Shown one piece after another: positions 30,404-40,078 of a stretch of 64,000 bases of DNA (its first letter is position 1; each line of letters begins with the position of its first letter). A model generated the notes under the pieces. It saw only the letters and a program-made list of their open reading frames with translations, was not told the origin of the DNA and ran no database searches. The translations under genes and the position numbers were made by a program. Origin of the DNA: DATDAH01 sp963845425 (GTDB lineage Bacteria; Actinomycetota; Acidimicrobiia; Acidimicrobiales; DATDAH01); assembly GCA_963845425.1 (NCBI GenBank), contig CAWJSC010000003.1, positions 62,001 to 126,000 of the forward strand, in the 5' to 3' direction.

Positions 30404-32398
30404 GTGACGTCCTTCCCGCTGCTCCTGTCCCCCCTCGACGTCGGTCCGCTGACCCTGCGCAACCGAGTGGTCATGGGGGCGCACTTCACGATGTTCACCG
30501 AGCCGACGGCGGCGGGTGAGCCCGGGTTCTACGGCGAGCGCACCGGGCGCTACCTGGCCGACCGGGCCCGGGGCGGGGTCGGGGCGGTCATCTGCGGACA
30601 GGCCGCCGTGCACCCGACGACCGCCTACCAGATGCCCAACAACGCGGCCGCGTGGCTGCCCGAGTCGGTGGCCCACTTCCGGCGGGTGACCGACCAGGTC
30701 CACGAGCACGGGGCCAAAGCCTTCATCCAGCTCGCCCACAACGGTGGGGTGAACCGAGGCAACTGGTCGAAGCTGCCGGTGCTGGCCCCGTCGGTGATCG
30801 CCGACTACGACGAGCCCGCGGTCGCCCTCGACGACGCGGGCATCGCCGAGCTGGTGGCGGCCTTCGCCGTCTCCGCGGGCAACGCCGCCGCTGGGGGCTT
30901 CGACGGCATCGAGGTCCACGGCGCCCACGGCTACCTGATCCACGAGTTCCTCTCGCCCAAGACCAACTTCCGCACCGACCGCTTCGGCGGGTCGCTGGAG
31001 AACCGGATGCGCTTCGGGGCCGAGGTCCTGGCCGCCGTGCGGGTCGCGGTCGGCCCGGCGGTGGCGGTCGGGCTGCGCCTGGTCGGCGACGAGGAGCAGT
31101 GGGACGGCTCCGGCCTCGGCGCGGATGACGCCGCCGAGATCGGCGCGGCCTACGAGGCGATGGGCCTGGTCGACTTCCTCAACGTCTCGGTGGGGACCTC
31201 GGGCATGGGCATGGTCCGGACCAACTACACCAAGCCCGGCTTCGGGGTGTCGGCGGCGGCGACCGTCCGGGCCGCGGTGGCGGGCACGCCGGTGTTCGCG
31301 GTGCACCGCATCCTCGACCCCGACCAGGCCGAGGCCATCCTCGCCGACGGCGGGGCCGACGGCATCTGCCTGGTGCGGGCCCTGATCGCGGATCCCGACT
31401 GGGTCGAGAAGGCGGCCACGGGACGAGCGGCGGAGATCCGGCGCTGCACCGGCTCCAACCAGTCCTGCTACGGGAACCTGATCAACGGCATGCCCGTGTC
31501 CTGCGTACAGAACCCCGCCGTCGGCCGGGAGGCCGAGCTGGGAGCGGGCACGTTGGGGACCGCGGCGGTCACCAAGCGGGTGGTCGTGGTCGGTGGGGGC
31601 CCCGCCGGCCTGGAGGCGGCGTGGGTGGCCGCGGCCCGGGGCCACGAGGTCACCCTGCTGGAGCGGGCCGACACCCTCGGAGGGGCGATCCGCCTGGCCG
31701 CCCAGCTGCCCGGCCGGTCCGAGATGGCGGCGGTGGCCGACTGGCGAGCCGGCGAGTGTGAACGGCGGGGCGTCGACGTGCGCCTCGGGGTGACCGCGGA
31801 TGTCGACTCGGTGCGGGCCCTGGACCCGGACGCGGTGATCGTGGCCACCGGCGGGCGAGCCGACAAGGGGGTCAAGGCCAAGTACCACCCGACCCCGGTG
31901 CTCGGTTACGAAAAGGCCTTCGTGATCGACCACATCGAAGCCCTCCAGCGGGCCCTGGCCGGCGAACTGACGGGCAAGGTCGTGGTGCTCGACGCCGTGG
32001 GCCACATCGAAGCCATCGCCCTGGGCGAGCTGCTCGGCCGTCAGGACGTGGACGTCACCGTGGTCACGGCGCTGTCCGCCCCCCTCGCCCTCGACCCCGA
32101 GACCCAGCAGGCCGCGCTCCCCCGGGCGGTGCGGGCGGGCATGGCCTGGCGGCCCAACACCGTCCTCGGCGCCATCGGCGACCACGAGGTGACGCTGGTC
32201 GACGCCCTCTCCCACGCCATCGAGCAGGTCACCGACGTGGACTGGGTTGTCATCCGCACCCACGGCCGCCCGGAGAACGCGCTCGTCACCGAGCTCGAGG
32301 GCAAGGTCCCCGAGGTGGTGGCGGTCGGCGACGCCGTCGCCGTCCGTCCCGCCGACCGCGCCATCTGGGACGGCCACCGAGCCGCCCGCGCCCTGTGA
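30404..32398 (+). CDS. Old-yellow-enzyme / 2,4-dienoyl-CoA reductase-like flavoenzyme, one Fe-S cysteine missing
   Basis: A 664-residue two-part flavoenzyme. An N-terminal OYE TIM barrel binds FMN (LRNRVVMGAH, QLAHNGG, EVHGAHGYLIHEFLSP). The C-terminal pyridine-nucleotide/FAD domain begins VVVVGGGPAGLEAAW near residue 393 and ends EVVAVGDAV. Between them lies the 4Fe-4S region with the normal spacing C-x2-C-x3-C-x11-C at 348/351/355/367, but residue 351 is Ser (TCC) where the family has Cys. Serine can occasionally ligate clusters, so activity is not excluded. GTG start at 30404. It probably reduces an unsaturated CoA ester or enone with NAD(P)H. Confidence 0.88.
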   Translation: MTSFPLLLSPLDVGPLTLRNRVVMGAHFTMFTEPTAAGEPGFYGERTGRYLADRARGGVGAVICGQAAVHPTTAYQMPNNAAAWLPESVAHFRRVTDQVHEHGAKAFIQLAHNGGVNRGNWSKLPVLAPSVIADYDEPAVALDDAGIAELVAAFAVSAGNAAAGGFDGIEVHGAHGYLIHEFLSPKTNFRTDRFGGSLENRMRFGAEVLAAVRVAVGPAVAVGLRLVGDEEQWDGSGLGADDAAEIGAAYEAMGLVDFLNVSVGTSGMGMVRTNYTKPGFGVSAAATVRAAVAGTPVFAVHRILDPDQAEAILADGGADGICLVRALIADPDWVEKAATGRAAEIRRCTGSNQSCYGNLINGMPVSCVQNPAVGREAELGAGTLGTAAVTKRVVVVGGGPAGLEAAWVAAARGHEVTLLERADTLGGAIRLAAQLPGRSEMAAVADWRAGECERRGVDVRLGVTADVDSVRALDPDAVIVATGGRADKGVKAKYHPTPVLGYEKAFVIDHIEALQRALAGELTGKVVVLDAVGHIEAIALGELLGRQDVDVTVVTALSAPLALDPETQQAALPRAVRAGMAWRPNTVLGAIGDHEVTLVDALSHAIEQVTDVDWVVIRTHGRPENALVTELEGKVPEVVAVGDAVAVRPADRAIWDGHRAARAL

Positions 32399-32420
32399 CC
32401 CGGGGACCCGCCTCCGTCGG

Positions 32421-33329
32421 TCAGGCGGCGGGGGCGACGACCCTCGAGGCGACGTCCTGGCAGGCGGCGACGAGGGGTGGGGCGAACGAGGCCTTCATGC
32501 AGGCGACGTGGCCGTCGGCCATCTCGTGCACGGTGGCGCCGGGGATGGCGTCGGCCATCGCCATCTGGAACTCGGGGACGATGGCCCGGTCCGCCGTGGT
32601 CACGAGGACCGAGGTGGGGACGTCGATGTCGCCGATCCACCGCTTGGCGGAGTAGTTGCCGAGGGCGGCGCCGGCCTCGAGCACCGAGCGGGGGTCGTGG
32701 CGGCGCATCTCGGCCGAGGCCCAGCGCTGGAGGGACGTCGGGCGACCGGAGCCCTGGACGGCCGACACCACGGGCAACTGGCGCACCCACTTCGACGGCA
32801 GGTGGTTGGCCCACTGCCCGACGCGGGTGGTCCCGGCCAGGGCGGCCATGGCCGTGGTGAAGATGAACCGTTCCCGCATCCCGGGGACGAAGCCGGTGGC
32901 CGTGGCGCACATGACCAGGCCCGAGACCCGGTCCGGATGGCGCTTCCAGAGGAGTTGGGCCACGGGTCCGCCCATGGAGTAGCCGACCGCGATCGCCGAC
33001 GGGATCTGGAGCTCGTCCAGGAGGGCGGCGGCGTCGTCGGCGCAGTCGGCCAGGCGGAACCGCTTCCAGGTCCGCATGCCCCGGCCGTGGCCCCGTTGGT
33101 CGAGGGCGATCACCCGGAAGTGCTCGCTCAGGGCGTCGAAGGTCCGGAACCAGTTCAGCCCGGCGCTCGCGATCCAGCCGTGGAGCAGCAGGAGCGCCGG
33201 CGCGTCCTCGGTCGGGCCCGGCAGCTCACGCACGAAGGTGATGCCGCGGTCGGGCAACTCGATGCGGCGCCCCAACGGCAGCGGCGGCCCCGCCGGCACC
33301 TCCTCCTCCTGCAGATCGGTCATACCCAT
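32421..33329 (-). CDS. Alpha/beta-fold hydrolase
   Basis: A 302-residue alpha/beta hydrolase: oxyanion motif LLLLHGW (residues 46-52), nucleophile Ser118 in GYSMGG and catalytic His in the C-terminal MADGHVAC. The order resembles meta-cleavage-product or ester hydrolases. The N-terminus is short, with no signal peptide, so it is cytoplasmic. Two possible ATGs (33329 and 33323) differ by two codons. It is convergent with the flavoenzyme (22-bp gap) and downstream of palindrome P4, which separates it from the epimerase gene. The substrate is unknown. Confidence 0.83.
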   Translation of the reverse strand: MGMTDLQEEEVPAGPPLPLGRRIELPDRGITFVRELPGPTEDAPALLLLHGWIASAGLNWFRTFDALSEHFRVIALDQRGHGRGMRTWKRFRLADCADDAAALLDELQIPSAIAVGYSMGGPVAQLLWKRHPDRVSGLVMCATATGFVPGMRERFIFTTAMAALAGTTRVGQWANHLPSKWVRQLPVVSAVQGSGRPTSLQRWASAEMRRHDPRSVLEAGAALGNYSAKRWIGDIDVPTSVLVTTADRAIVPEFQMAMADAIPGATVHEMADGHVACMKASFAPPLVAACQDVASRVVAPAA

Positions 33330-33391
33330 CGTCTGCTCCTGCCCTGGCCCAGAACCACGGTACGCCACCCCGGGATCCGCCGATGACCATC

Positions 33392-33445
33392 CGTTCTGGT
33401 ACCAGCCCTGTCCACCCCCCAGCGCGCGTTGCTGGGACCAGAACG
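33392..33445. repeat. 3'-end palindrome, CGTTCTGG family, copy P4
   Basis: 15-bp arms with one mismatch (33392-33406 CGTTCTGGTACCAGC; 33431-33445) around a 24-nt GC-rich loop. It lies 4 nt after the epimerase stop. The loop is longer than in other copies, and the flank GACCATCCGTTCT is shared with P3. Confidence 0.7.
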
Positions 33446-33448
33446 ATT

Positions 33449-34465
33449 TCAGGGGGCGAGGGCGGGCACGTACTTGGCGGGGAGGTGGCCCTCGGCACAG
33501 AGCCAGCGGGCGGTGTCGGCCAGGGTCTCGGCCGTCGGGCGCAGCGGATGGCCCAGGACCTCGAGGGCCAGGGTGTCGTCGCTCGGCTCCCAGCGGGTGA
33601 AGTACTCCATCCCTTCCCCGGTCATGGCGAAGTCCGCCGGGATGACCCGCATCAGCACGTCGTTGAACCGGCCGAGGCCTCGAAGGAACCCGGCGGACAT
33701 CCGCAGCCGCCGCACCTTGCGGCCGCCGACCTCGGCCAGGGACCGGTTGAGCGCGTCGGTGTCCAGCGTGTTGCCGCCGAGCACGAGGCGGGGGGGCGGG
33801 GGCTCCGGGCCGAACAGGGCCACGTAGAGGTCGGCTACGTCCCGCACGTCGACGATGGACCACCCGCCGCCGTCGATGATCGGCGTGCCCGACCGGTAGT
33901 TGGTGACCACCCCCATGGTGCCCGGGCCCAGGTTGGGGTCGTGGGCGCCCATCACCCCGCCGGGATAGAGGATCGTGACCGACGCCCCGTCGTCCTGGAG
34001 GCCCCGCACGTAGAGGTCGGCCTCGGCCTTGGACTTCCCGTAGGCACTCTCGGGGTCGGCCACCGGCGTGTCAGGGGTGACCCGGGGGTGGGCCGCCGAG
34101 AACAGGGCGCTGACCGACGAGGTGTGCACGATGCGGGTCAGGCCACCCCGCACGGCGCCGCCCACCACGTTGCGGGTGCCGGTGGCGTTGGTGGCCAGCA
34201 CCTCCGCCGCCCGTCGACGGCTGACGGCCACGACGGCGGCGGCGTGCAGGACCCCCTCGCAGCCGGCCAGGGCGGCATCCACGGCGGCGGCGTCGGTGAT
34301 GTCGCCCTCGACCACCTCGGCCGGCCCGACCCGGTGGGGCTCGAACACCCGTGACACCTTGCCGGGGTCCCGGGCCAGGAGGCGCACGTCGTGGCCCGCC
34401 TCGGTGAGGGCCACGGTCGCGTACGAGCCGACGAACCCCGTTCCTCCGGTCACCAGGATGCGCAC
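33449..34465 (-). CDS. NAD-dependent epimerase/dehydratase (extended SDR)
   Basis: A 338-residue extended SDR. The N-terminal Rossmann motif TGGTGFVG is at residues 6-13; DITDAAAVDAAL and the extended-SDR catalytic motif SAYGKSK (YxxxK) follow. TSSVSALFS provides the active-site Ser. The downstream TILYPGGVMGAHDP block is like dihydroflavonol-4-reductase/3-beta-HSD-type members, so oxidation or reduction of a hydroxyl or ketone on a ring substrate is as likely as sugar epimerisation. GTG start at 34465, immediately before the Rossmann strand. Divergent from the beta-lactamase-fold gene with only 21-27 bp between starts. Confidence 0.85.
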   Translation of the reverse strand: MRILVTGGTGFVGSYATVALTEAGHDVRLLARDPGKVSRVFEPHRVGPAEVVEGDITDAAAVDAALAGCEGVLHAAAVVAVSRRRAAEVLATNATGTRNVVGGAVRGGLTRIVHTSSVSALFSAAHPRVTPDTPVADPESAYGKSKAEADLYVRGLQDDGASVTILYPGGVMGAHDPNLGPGTMGVVTNYRSGTPIIDGGGWSIVDVRDVADLYVALFGPEPPPPRLVLGGNTLDTDALNRSLAEVGGRKVRRLRMSAGFLRGLGRFNDVLMRVIPADFAMTGEGMEYFTRWEPSDDTLALEVLGHPLRPTAETLADTARWLCAEGHLPAKYVPALAP

Positions 34466-34486
34466 CGCGGCGGACGGTAGCGTCCG

Positions 34487-35638
34487 GTGGCGATGCGCAC
34501 CGCGGGTCCGGTGGACCAGAACCGACTCACCGACCTCATGGATCGGGCCCGACACGAGGTCGAGTCCGGCACCCTGCCCGCCTGTCAGCTGGCCGTCGCC
34601 CTCGACGGCGAGCTGGTCGCCGAGGCCACGTTCGGCGCCCCCGAGGCCAGCCGCTTCCACGGGTACTCCTCGGGCAAGGTCGTCGTCGCCGGGGCCCTCT
34701 GGCTCCTCCTCGGCGACGGGGCGCTCGGGCTCGAGGACCGGGTGGCCGACCACATCCCGGAGTTCGGCGACAACGGCAAGGACGACATCACCGTCGAACA
34801 GGTCCTGACCCACACCAGCGGCTTCCCCCGGGCGCCGTTCGACCCCCTCGAGTGGGACGACCGGGCCGCCCGCCACGGCCGGTTCGCCCGCTGGCGCACC
34901 AACTGGGAACCCGGCACCCGCTTCGAGTACCACCCGACCTCGGCGCACTGGGTGCTGGCCGACCTGATCGAGACCGTTTCCGGTGTGGACTGGCGCCGGT
35001 TCCTCGAACAGCGCCTGCTCGACCCCCTCGGCCTGAGCCGCCTCCGCTTCGGCGTGGCCCCCGAGGACCAAAGCGACATCCTCGATGTGGTCACGGTGGG
35101 CGAGGCCCCCACCCCCGAGGAGTTGCAGGCCATGACCGGCATCGCCGGGCTGAACCTGGCCGACTTCCAGGGCGAGGTCACCGACGAGGCCCTGATCGGG
35201 TTCAACCGGCCCGAGATCCGGGCCGTCGGCGTCCCCGGAGGCGGCGTGGTCACCACCGCCGGCGACCTCGCCCTCTGGTACCAGGCCCTCCTCCACGACC
35301 CGAAGGGCCTGTGGGACCCCGACACCCTGGCCGACGCCACCGGCCACGTGCGCTGCACCTTCGCCGACCCGATGACCTCCGCGCCCGCCAACCGCACCAT
35401 CGGGGTGATCGTGCGGGGCGACGACGACCTGATCCACCTCCGGGGCATGGGCCGCACGGTCTCGGCCAGAGCCTTCGGCCACAACGGCGCCGGTGGCCAG
35501 GTGGCCTGGGGCGACCCCGAGACCGGGCTCTCCTTCGCCTACCTGACCAACGGCCTGGACCGGCACCCCATCGCCTCGGGCCGACGGGGCGCGGCCCTCT
35601 CGAACCGGGCCGGGGCCCTGACCGGCGCGGCGGGGTAG
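34487..35638 (+). CDS. Serine hydrolase, class C beta-lactamase / esterase family
   Basis: A 383-residue beta-lactamase-fold hydrolase. The SxxK motif is SSGK at residues 61-64, with Ser61 as nucleophile. The YxN position is YHP in EYHPTSAHW, an esterase-like variant. The third motif is HNG in GHNGAGGQ, instead of KTG. There is no signal peptide, so an intracellular esterase or amidase (EstB-like) is more likely than an antibiotic-resistance enzyme. GTG start at 34487, or ATG two codons later (34493). It precedes the WS/DGAT gene by 41 bp on the same strand and may be cotranscribed with it. Confidence 0.83.
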   Translation: MAMRTAGPVDQNRLTDLMDRARHEVESGTLPACQLAVALDGELVAEATFGAPEASRFHGYSSGKVVVAGALWLLLGDGALGLEDRVADHIPEFGDNGKDDITVEQVLTHTSGFPRAPFDPLEWDDRAARHGRFARWRTNWEPGTRFEYHPTSAHWVLADLIETVSGVDWRRFLEQRLLDPLGLSRLRFGVAPEDQSDILDVVTVGEAPTPEELQAMTGIAGLNLADFQGEVTDEALIGFNRPEIRAVGVPGGGVVTTAGDLALWYQALLHDPKGLWDPDTLADATGHVRCTFADPMTSAPANRTIGVIVRGDDDLIHLRGMGRTVSARAFGHNGAGGQVAWGDPETGLSFAYLTNGLDRHPIASGRRGAALSNRAGALTGAAG

Positions 35639-35679
35639 CGTTCCGGCGGCGGACGGCCCGCTGACAGGGGGAGCAGGGC

Positions 35680-37099
35680 ATGGAACGTCTCTCGGGTATG
35701 GACGCATCGTTCCTCTACACCGAGACCCCGACCGGACACATGCACGTGACCGGGGTCATCGTCATCGACGCCGCGGAGATGTCCGGCGGCTACCAGTTCG
35801 AGCGTCTGGTCGACCTGATCCAGCAGCGCCTCCACCGCCTGCAGCCGTTCCGGCGCCGGCTGGTCGAGGTCCCGCTCTCCTTCGACCACCCCGTGTGGAT
35901 CGAGGACCCCGACTTCGACATCACCAACCACATGCACCGGGTCACCTGGCCCTCGCCGGGCCGGACCCAGGAACTGGCCCACCTCGTCGGTGACCTCATG
36001 TCCCGGCCTCTCGATCGCCAGCGCCCCCTGTGGGAGATGTGGGTCGCCGAGGGGGGCAAGAACGGCCGGGTCGCGCTCATCAGCAAGATCCACCACAGCG
36101 CCATCGACGGGGTGACGGGTGCCGACCTCATGAGCCAGCTCTTCGACCTCGAACCCGGGGCCCCGCCGGTCGAGCCCCCCGACGAGCCGTGGGAGCCGGA
36201 GCCGGTACCGACCGAGACCCAACTCCTGATGGACGCCATGGCCGCCCGGATCCGGGACCCGTGGCGGGCGGTGCGGGCCGCCCGTCGGACGGTCAACTCC
36301 CTGACCAGCGTGGTCGGCACGGTCATGAACCGGGGCGACGAGCGGACCCCGGCCATGCCGTTCACCGGGCCCCACACGCTGTTCACCGGCTCGCTCAGTG
36401 CGGATCGGGCCGTGGCGTTCGGCAAGGCCTCGCTCGATGACCTGAAGCTGGTCAAGAACGTCTACGGCTGCAAGCTCAACGACGTCGTGCTGGCCACCTG
36501 CTCCATGGCCTTGCGCACGTACCACGAGAGTCACGGCGAGATCCCCGACAAGCCGCTGCTGATCATGTGCCCGGTCTCGACCCACAGCGCCGAAGGCGAG
36601 GGCGTCAACCAGGTGTCGTCCATGGCCGTGCGCCTGCCCGTACACATGGCCGACCCCGTCGACCAGCTCCTGGAGATCTTCGAGGACACCAAGGTGGCCA
36701 AGGAGATGCAGAGCGCGCTGGGCGCCGACATGCTCAGCGACATCACCCAGTTCGCCCCGCCGGTGCTGTTCAACCAGGCGATGCGCCTCTACACGCCGGA
36801 GCGGCCTGGCCGACCGCCATGCTCCCGTCCAGAACGGGGTCATCTCCAACGTCCCCGGTCCGCCCATCCCCATGTGGGTCGTCGGGGCCCCGGTGATCGC
36901 CGTCTACCCGCTGGGCCCGTTGATCGAGGGCGCCGGCCTCAACATCACGGTCATCTCCAACATGGGCCGCATGGACATCGGCATCGTCGCCGACCGGGCG
37001 CTGGCCCCCGACATCTGGTGCCTGGCCCAGTACTGGGAGGACGCCGTGACCGAGCTCCGTGATCGGGCTGTGGCGGAGGCCGAGGAGGAGTCGGGCTGA
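35680..37099 (+). pseudogene. WS/DGAT wax ester synthase/acyltransferase, one frameshift
   Basis: Bifunctional wax-ester synthase/diacylglycerol acyltransferase-type protein, making storage lipids from acyl-CoA. Conserved features are the N-terminal LSGMDASFLYTETPTGHMHV, PLWEMW and active-site HHSAIDG (His138, His139, Asp143). The first frame is correct to LFNQAMRLYT, then shifts; the second frame resumes with SGLADRH and continues to VISNVPGPP, MWVVGAPVIAVYPLGPLIEG and the stop at 37099. Deleting one C at 36796-36797 (ACGCCGG to ACGCGG) restores 473 codons. It is either sequence error or inactivation; the catalytic half is intact. Confidence 0.82.
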
Positions 37100-37102
37100 G
37101 CC

Positions 37103-38323
37103 CTACTCGGTGATGCCGAAGCGGTGGAGGCCGTAGGCCTCGATGGCGTTGCCCCGTAGCACGGCGTAGCACTCGTCCGCGTCCATGCCTGCCGCGGCGA
37201 AGAGGCCGTGGGCCACTTTCCGGGAGTGGGGGAAGGTGCCGTCGGAGTGCGGGAAGTCCGTCTCGAACAGGATCTGGCTCAGGCCCACGTCGTGACGGGC
37301 CTTGAGGCCGACGAGGTCGTCGAACACGCAGCCGTAGACGCGCCCCTTCACCTGCTCGCTGGGCAGCACCGGCCCGCCGACCCCACCCCGGCCGTCGGCC
37401 CACACGGCGTCCATGCGCTCGAGCTGGAAGGGCATCCAGCCCACCTGGCTCTCGGCGTAGGCGATCTTCAGGTCCGGGTGCCGCTCGAGGGTGCCGGAGA
37501 AGACCCAGTCGGCGAGTGAGCCCTGGGCGTTCTGGGCGTACAGCGACATGGAGGTCGCGAGGGGGGCGTCCGACGAAGTGGTCGGCATCGAGGACGACGA
37601 GCCGATGTGCATGGACACGGTGGTGTCGGTCTCCGCACACGTCGTCCAGAGCACGTCCCACTCGCCGGTGTACATCGAGGGCAGGCCGAGCTTGGCCGGG
37701 TTCTCGGTGAAGGCGATCGCGTAGCTGCCCTTGGCCGCGCTGCGCCGGACCTCGTCGGCCGCCAGCTCCGGATCCCAGAGGGGCACGAGGGTCAGCGGGA
37801 TCAGGCGGCCGACCGCGTCGCCCCCGCACCACTCGTCGATCATCCAGTCGTTGTAGATGCGCAGACAGGCGAGGGCGAGGTCCTTGTCGTCGCGCTCGAG
37901 GAAGCCCTGGCCGGCGAAACGGGGAAAGACGTTCGGGTAGTTGATGGCCGCCTCGACGTGGTTCGAGGTCATGTCGGTCAGCCGCTCCCCCTGGTCCCAG
38001 GTGCCGGGCCGAAAGTCGTCGTAGGTCGCGGGGACGTTGCGCTGCTCGTCGCGGGGCATCCCGGCCGGGGCGTGGAGCAGGCCGGTCGGCACGACCAGGT
38101 CGTCGAACACCCAGAGGTCGCACCACTGGCCGTCGGGGTCGTTGCGACTGAAGCCGTAGTGGCCGCCCGTGAACTCCAGCTTCACCTTCTCGGTGACCAC
38201 CTTGGGGCCCCGCTCCCGCAGGGGTTCGGGCAGCTCCCGCTGCCAGAGGTCCTTGGGCTCCATGACGTGGTCGTCCACGGAGATGATCAGGGGGAGGTCG
38301 GCTTCCTCGGGGGTGACGGCCAT
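37103..38323 (-). CDS. Amidohydrolase family protein (ACMSD-like), copy 3
   Basis: A 406-residue amidohydrolase-2 family protein distinct from the pair near 1-3 kb. It starts with IISVDDHVMEPKDLW, with the usual His in the first metal block. Later blocks are NYPNVFPRFAGQGFLE, VSMHIGSSS and the C-terminal ILFETDFPHSDGTFPHSRK, where the conserved Asp lies. Enzymes of this group act on cyclic acids and often occur in many copies in Acidimicrobiia and mycobacteria. Start set at ATG 38323, which leaves 4 nt to the cupin stop, so these two form an operon. Convergent with the WS/DGAT gene (3-bp gap). Confidence 0.83.
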   Translation of the reverse strand: MAVTPEEADLPLIISVDDHVMEPKDLWQRELPEPLRERGPKVVTEKVKLEFTGGHYGFSRNDPDGQWCDLWVFDDLVVPTGLLHAPAGMPRDEQRNVPATYDDFRPGTWDQGERLTDMTSNHVEAAINYPNVFPRFAGQGFLERDDKDLALACLRIYNDWMIDEWCGGDAVGRLIPLTLVPLWDPELAADEVRRSAAKGSYAIAFTENPAKLGLPSMYTGEWDVLWTTCAETDTTVSMHIGSSSSMPTTSSDAPLATSMSLYAQNAQGSLADWVFSGTLERHPDLKIAYAESQVGWMPFQLERMDAVWADGRGGVGGPVLPSEQVKGRVYGCVFDDLVGLKARHDVGLSQILFETDFPHSDGTFPHSRKVAHGLFAAAGMDADECYAVLRGNAIEAYGLHRFGITE

Positions 38324-38327
38324 GGAC

Positions 38328-38867
38328 TCAGTCTGTCGCGTCGGCGGCGGGACCGGCACCGGCGCTGAACACGGCTCGGAGGTCCTCGAGCCCGGCGGGC
38401 AACTCGATGGGGGGATCGGGCAGGGGTGTGGCCCCGTGCTCGGCCAGGGCGGCGGTCATCGCCTCGGGCTCGTCGCTCCACGAGCGGGGATCGCCCATCA
38501 TCACCTCGTAGGCCACGAGGCCGTCCGGGCCGGCCACGAACGGCCCGAAGCTGGCGCCGTAAGGCAGCTCGATGTGGGTGCCCGGCCCACACTCGACCCC
38601 GTCGCAGCTGACGCTGCCCTCCAGCACGAGGAGGGTGTGGGGGCTGTGGTGGCCGTGGCGGCGCACGATCATCCCCGGGTCCCACTTGGCAAAGAGCGCC
38701 AGGTAGAGCGGCTCGACCGAGAAGGAGATCCAGCGCTCCCACACATGGGCTTCGCGGCCGTCGGCGTTCGTCTGGCTCCGCACCGCGATCCACGGCGGAT
38801 CCCCGGCGTCGAGATGGGTGAACCGGGCCTCCAGCCCGGGGATGCGGGGGTTCTTCGGTGCGGCCAT
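38328..38867 (-). CDS. Cupin-domain protein
   Basis: A 179-residue single-domain cupin. The first cupin motif is recognisable in GMIVRRHGHHSPHTLLVLEGSV, with several histidines for metal, and the second in GPGTHIELPYGASFGPFVAG. It may be a small dioxygenase or a sensor; family alone does not decide. ATG at 38867 chosen; the open frame extends 21 codons upstream into the divergent promoter. It is first in an operon with the amidohydrolase and divergent from the BNR-repeat protein (68-bp gap). Confidence 0.78.
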   Translation of the reverse strand: MAAPKNPRIPGLEARFTHLDAGDPPWIAVRSQTNADGREAHVWERWISFSVEPLYLALFAKWDPGMIVRRHGHHSPHTLLVLEGSVSCDGVECGPGTHIELPYGASFGPFVAGPDGLVAYEVMMGDPRSWSDEPEAMTAALAEHGATPLPDPPIELPAGLEDLRAVFSAGAGPAADATD

Positions 38868-38935
38868 GGACCGATGATCGTGCCACGGCTCGCCGCCGAC
38901 CGATGAGTACGCCGCCCCGGCGGGGTCCAACCGCC

Positions 38936-40078
38936 ATGAGTACCGTCGTGCCCGTGACCGACTCGACCGCCCTGTTCCTCGGGACCCGTAAGGGGGCCTG
39001 GATCCTCACGGCCGACGCCGAGCGGCGATCGTGGTCGGTGGACGGGCCGCACTTCCTGGGCCACATCGTCCAGCACGCGGTCCTCGACCCGCGGGACGGG
39101 CGCACCCTCCTGCTGGCCGCGGGCACCGGCCACCTCGGCCCGACGCTGTTCCGCACGACCGACGTCGGGGCGACCTGGTCCGAAGCCTCCCGGCCCCCGG
39201 CGTTCCACACCGGCGAGCGCCTGGCCCGCAGCCTGCGCAAGGTGTTCTGGCTCAGCCCGGGCCACGCCGACGAGCCTGGCGTCTGGTACGCCGGCGGGTC
39301 ACCCCAGGGCCTCTTCCGCAGCGAGGACAGCGGCGACACGTGGGCCCCGGTCGACGGCTGGAACGACCACCCGATGTGGGAGACCTGGTCGGAGTACCCC
39401 GAGGAGAACACCCCCGACGGCTCGATGCTGCACTCGGTCATCGTCGACCCCCGCGACGCCGACCACCTCTACCTCGGGCTGTCCGCGGGTGGGGTGTTCG
39501 AGAGCACCGACGGCGGGAAGGGCTGGACGACCCTCAACGAGAACGTCGAGGCCGTGTTCCTGCCCGAGCCCGACGCCGACTACGGCCACGATCCCCATTG
39601 CGTGCGCCTGCACCCGGCCGACGCTGACCGGCTCTATCAGCAGAACCACTGCGGCATCTACCGCCTCGACCGCCCTGGGACCCGCTGGGAGCGCATCGGC
39701 GACCAGATGCCCCGCGAGGTGGGCGACATCGGCTTCCCCGTCGAGCTGCACCCGCGCGACCCCGACACCGCCTGGGTCTTCCCCATGGACGGCACCGACG
39801 TCTGGCCCCGCACCAGCCCGGAGGGCCGCCCGGCCGCCTACGTCACACGGGACGCCGGGGCCAGCTGGGCCCGCCAGGACCAGGGCCTGCCCGGCCAGGG
39901 GTGGTTCACCGTGAAGCGGCAGGCGATGACCACCGACGACGGTGACCCCGTCGGTGTCTACTTCGGCACCACCAGCGGCGAGGTGTGGGCCAGCAACGAC
40001 GAGGGCGCCTCGTGGACCTCGATCCTGGCGCACCTCCCGGAGATCTACAGCGTCGAGTCCGGCCGGCCCGCGGGTTGA
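38936..40078 (+). CDS. BNR/sialidase-like beta-propeller protein (Ycf48-like)
   Basis: A 380-residue repeat protein with repeated BNR/Asp-box turns: TTDVGATWSEA, SEDSGDTWAPV, STDGGKGWTTL, TRDAGASWARQ and SNDEGASWTSI. It therefore folds as a five- to seven-bladed propeller like photosystem-II-assembly factor Ycf48 or sialidases. No sialidase catalytic Arg triad can be recognised, so enzymatic activity is doubtful. It lacks a signal peptide. Its stop overlaps the start of a ThiS/MoaD-like gene (TGATG), indicating obligatory co-expression. ATG at 38936 chosen to match the conserved TALFLGTRKGAW N-terminus. Confidence 0.83.
   Translation: MSTVVPVTDSTALFLGTRKGAWILTADAERRSWSVDGPHFLGHIVQHAVLDPRDGRTLLLAAGTGHLGPTLFRTTDVGATWSEASRPPAFHTGERLARSLRKVFWLSPGHADEPGVWYAGGSPQGLFRSEDSGDTWAPVDGWNDHPMWETWSEYPEENTPDGSMLHSVIVDPRDADHLYLGLSAGGVFESTDGGKGWTTLNENVEAVFLPEPDADYGHDPHCVRLHPADADRLYQQNHCGIYRLDRPGTRWERIGDQMPREVGDIGFPVELHPRDPDTAWVFPMDGTDVWPRTSPEGRPAAYVTRDAGASWARQDQGLPGQGWFTVKRQAMTTDDGDPVGVYFGTTSGEVWASNDEGASWTSILAHLPEIYSVESGRPAG

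Noticed and set aside
30299..32377. 692-codon minus-strand frame opposite the dienoyl-CoA-reductase-like gene
   Set aside because: Shadow of a gene with clear FMN, FAD and Fe-S motifs; the product is Gly/His/Val-rich without domains.
34465..35707. Upstream extension of the epimerase frame
   Set aside because: Antisense to the beta-lactamase-fold gene; the GTG at 34465 sits directly before the Rossmann strand.
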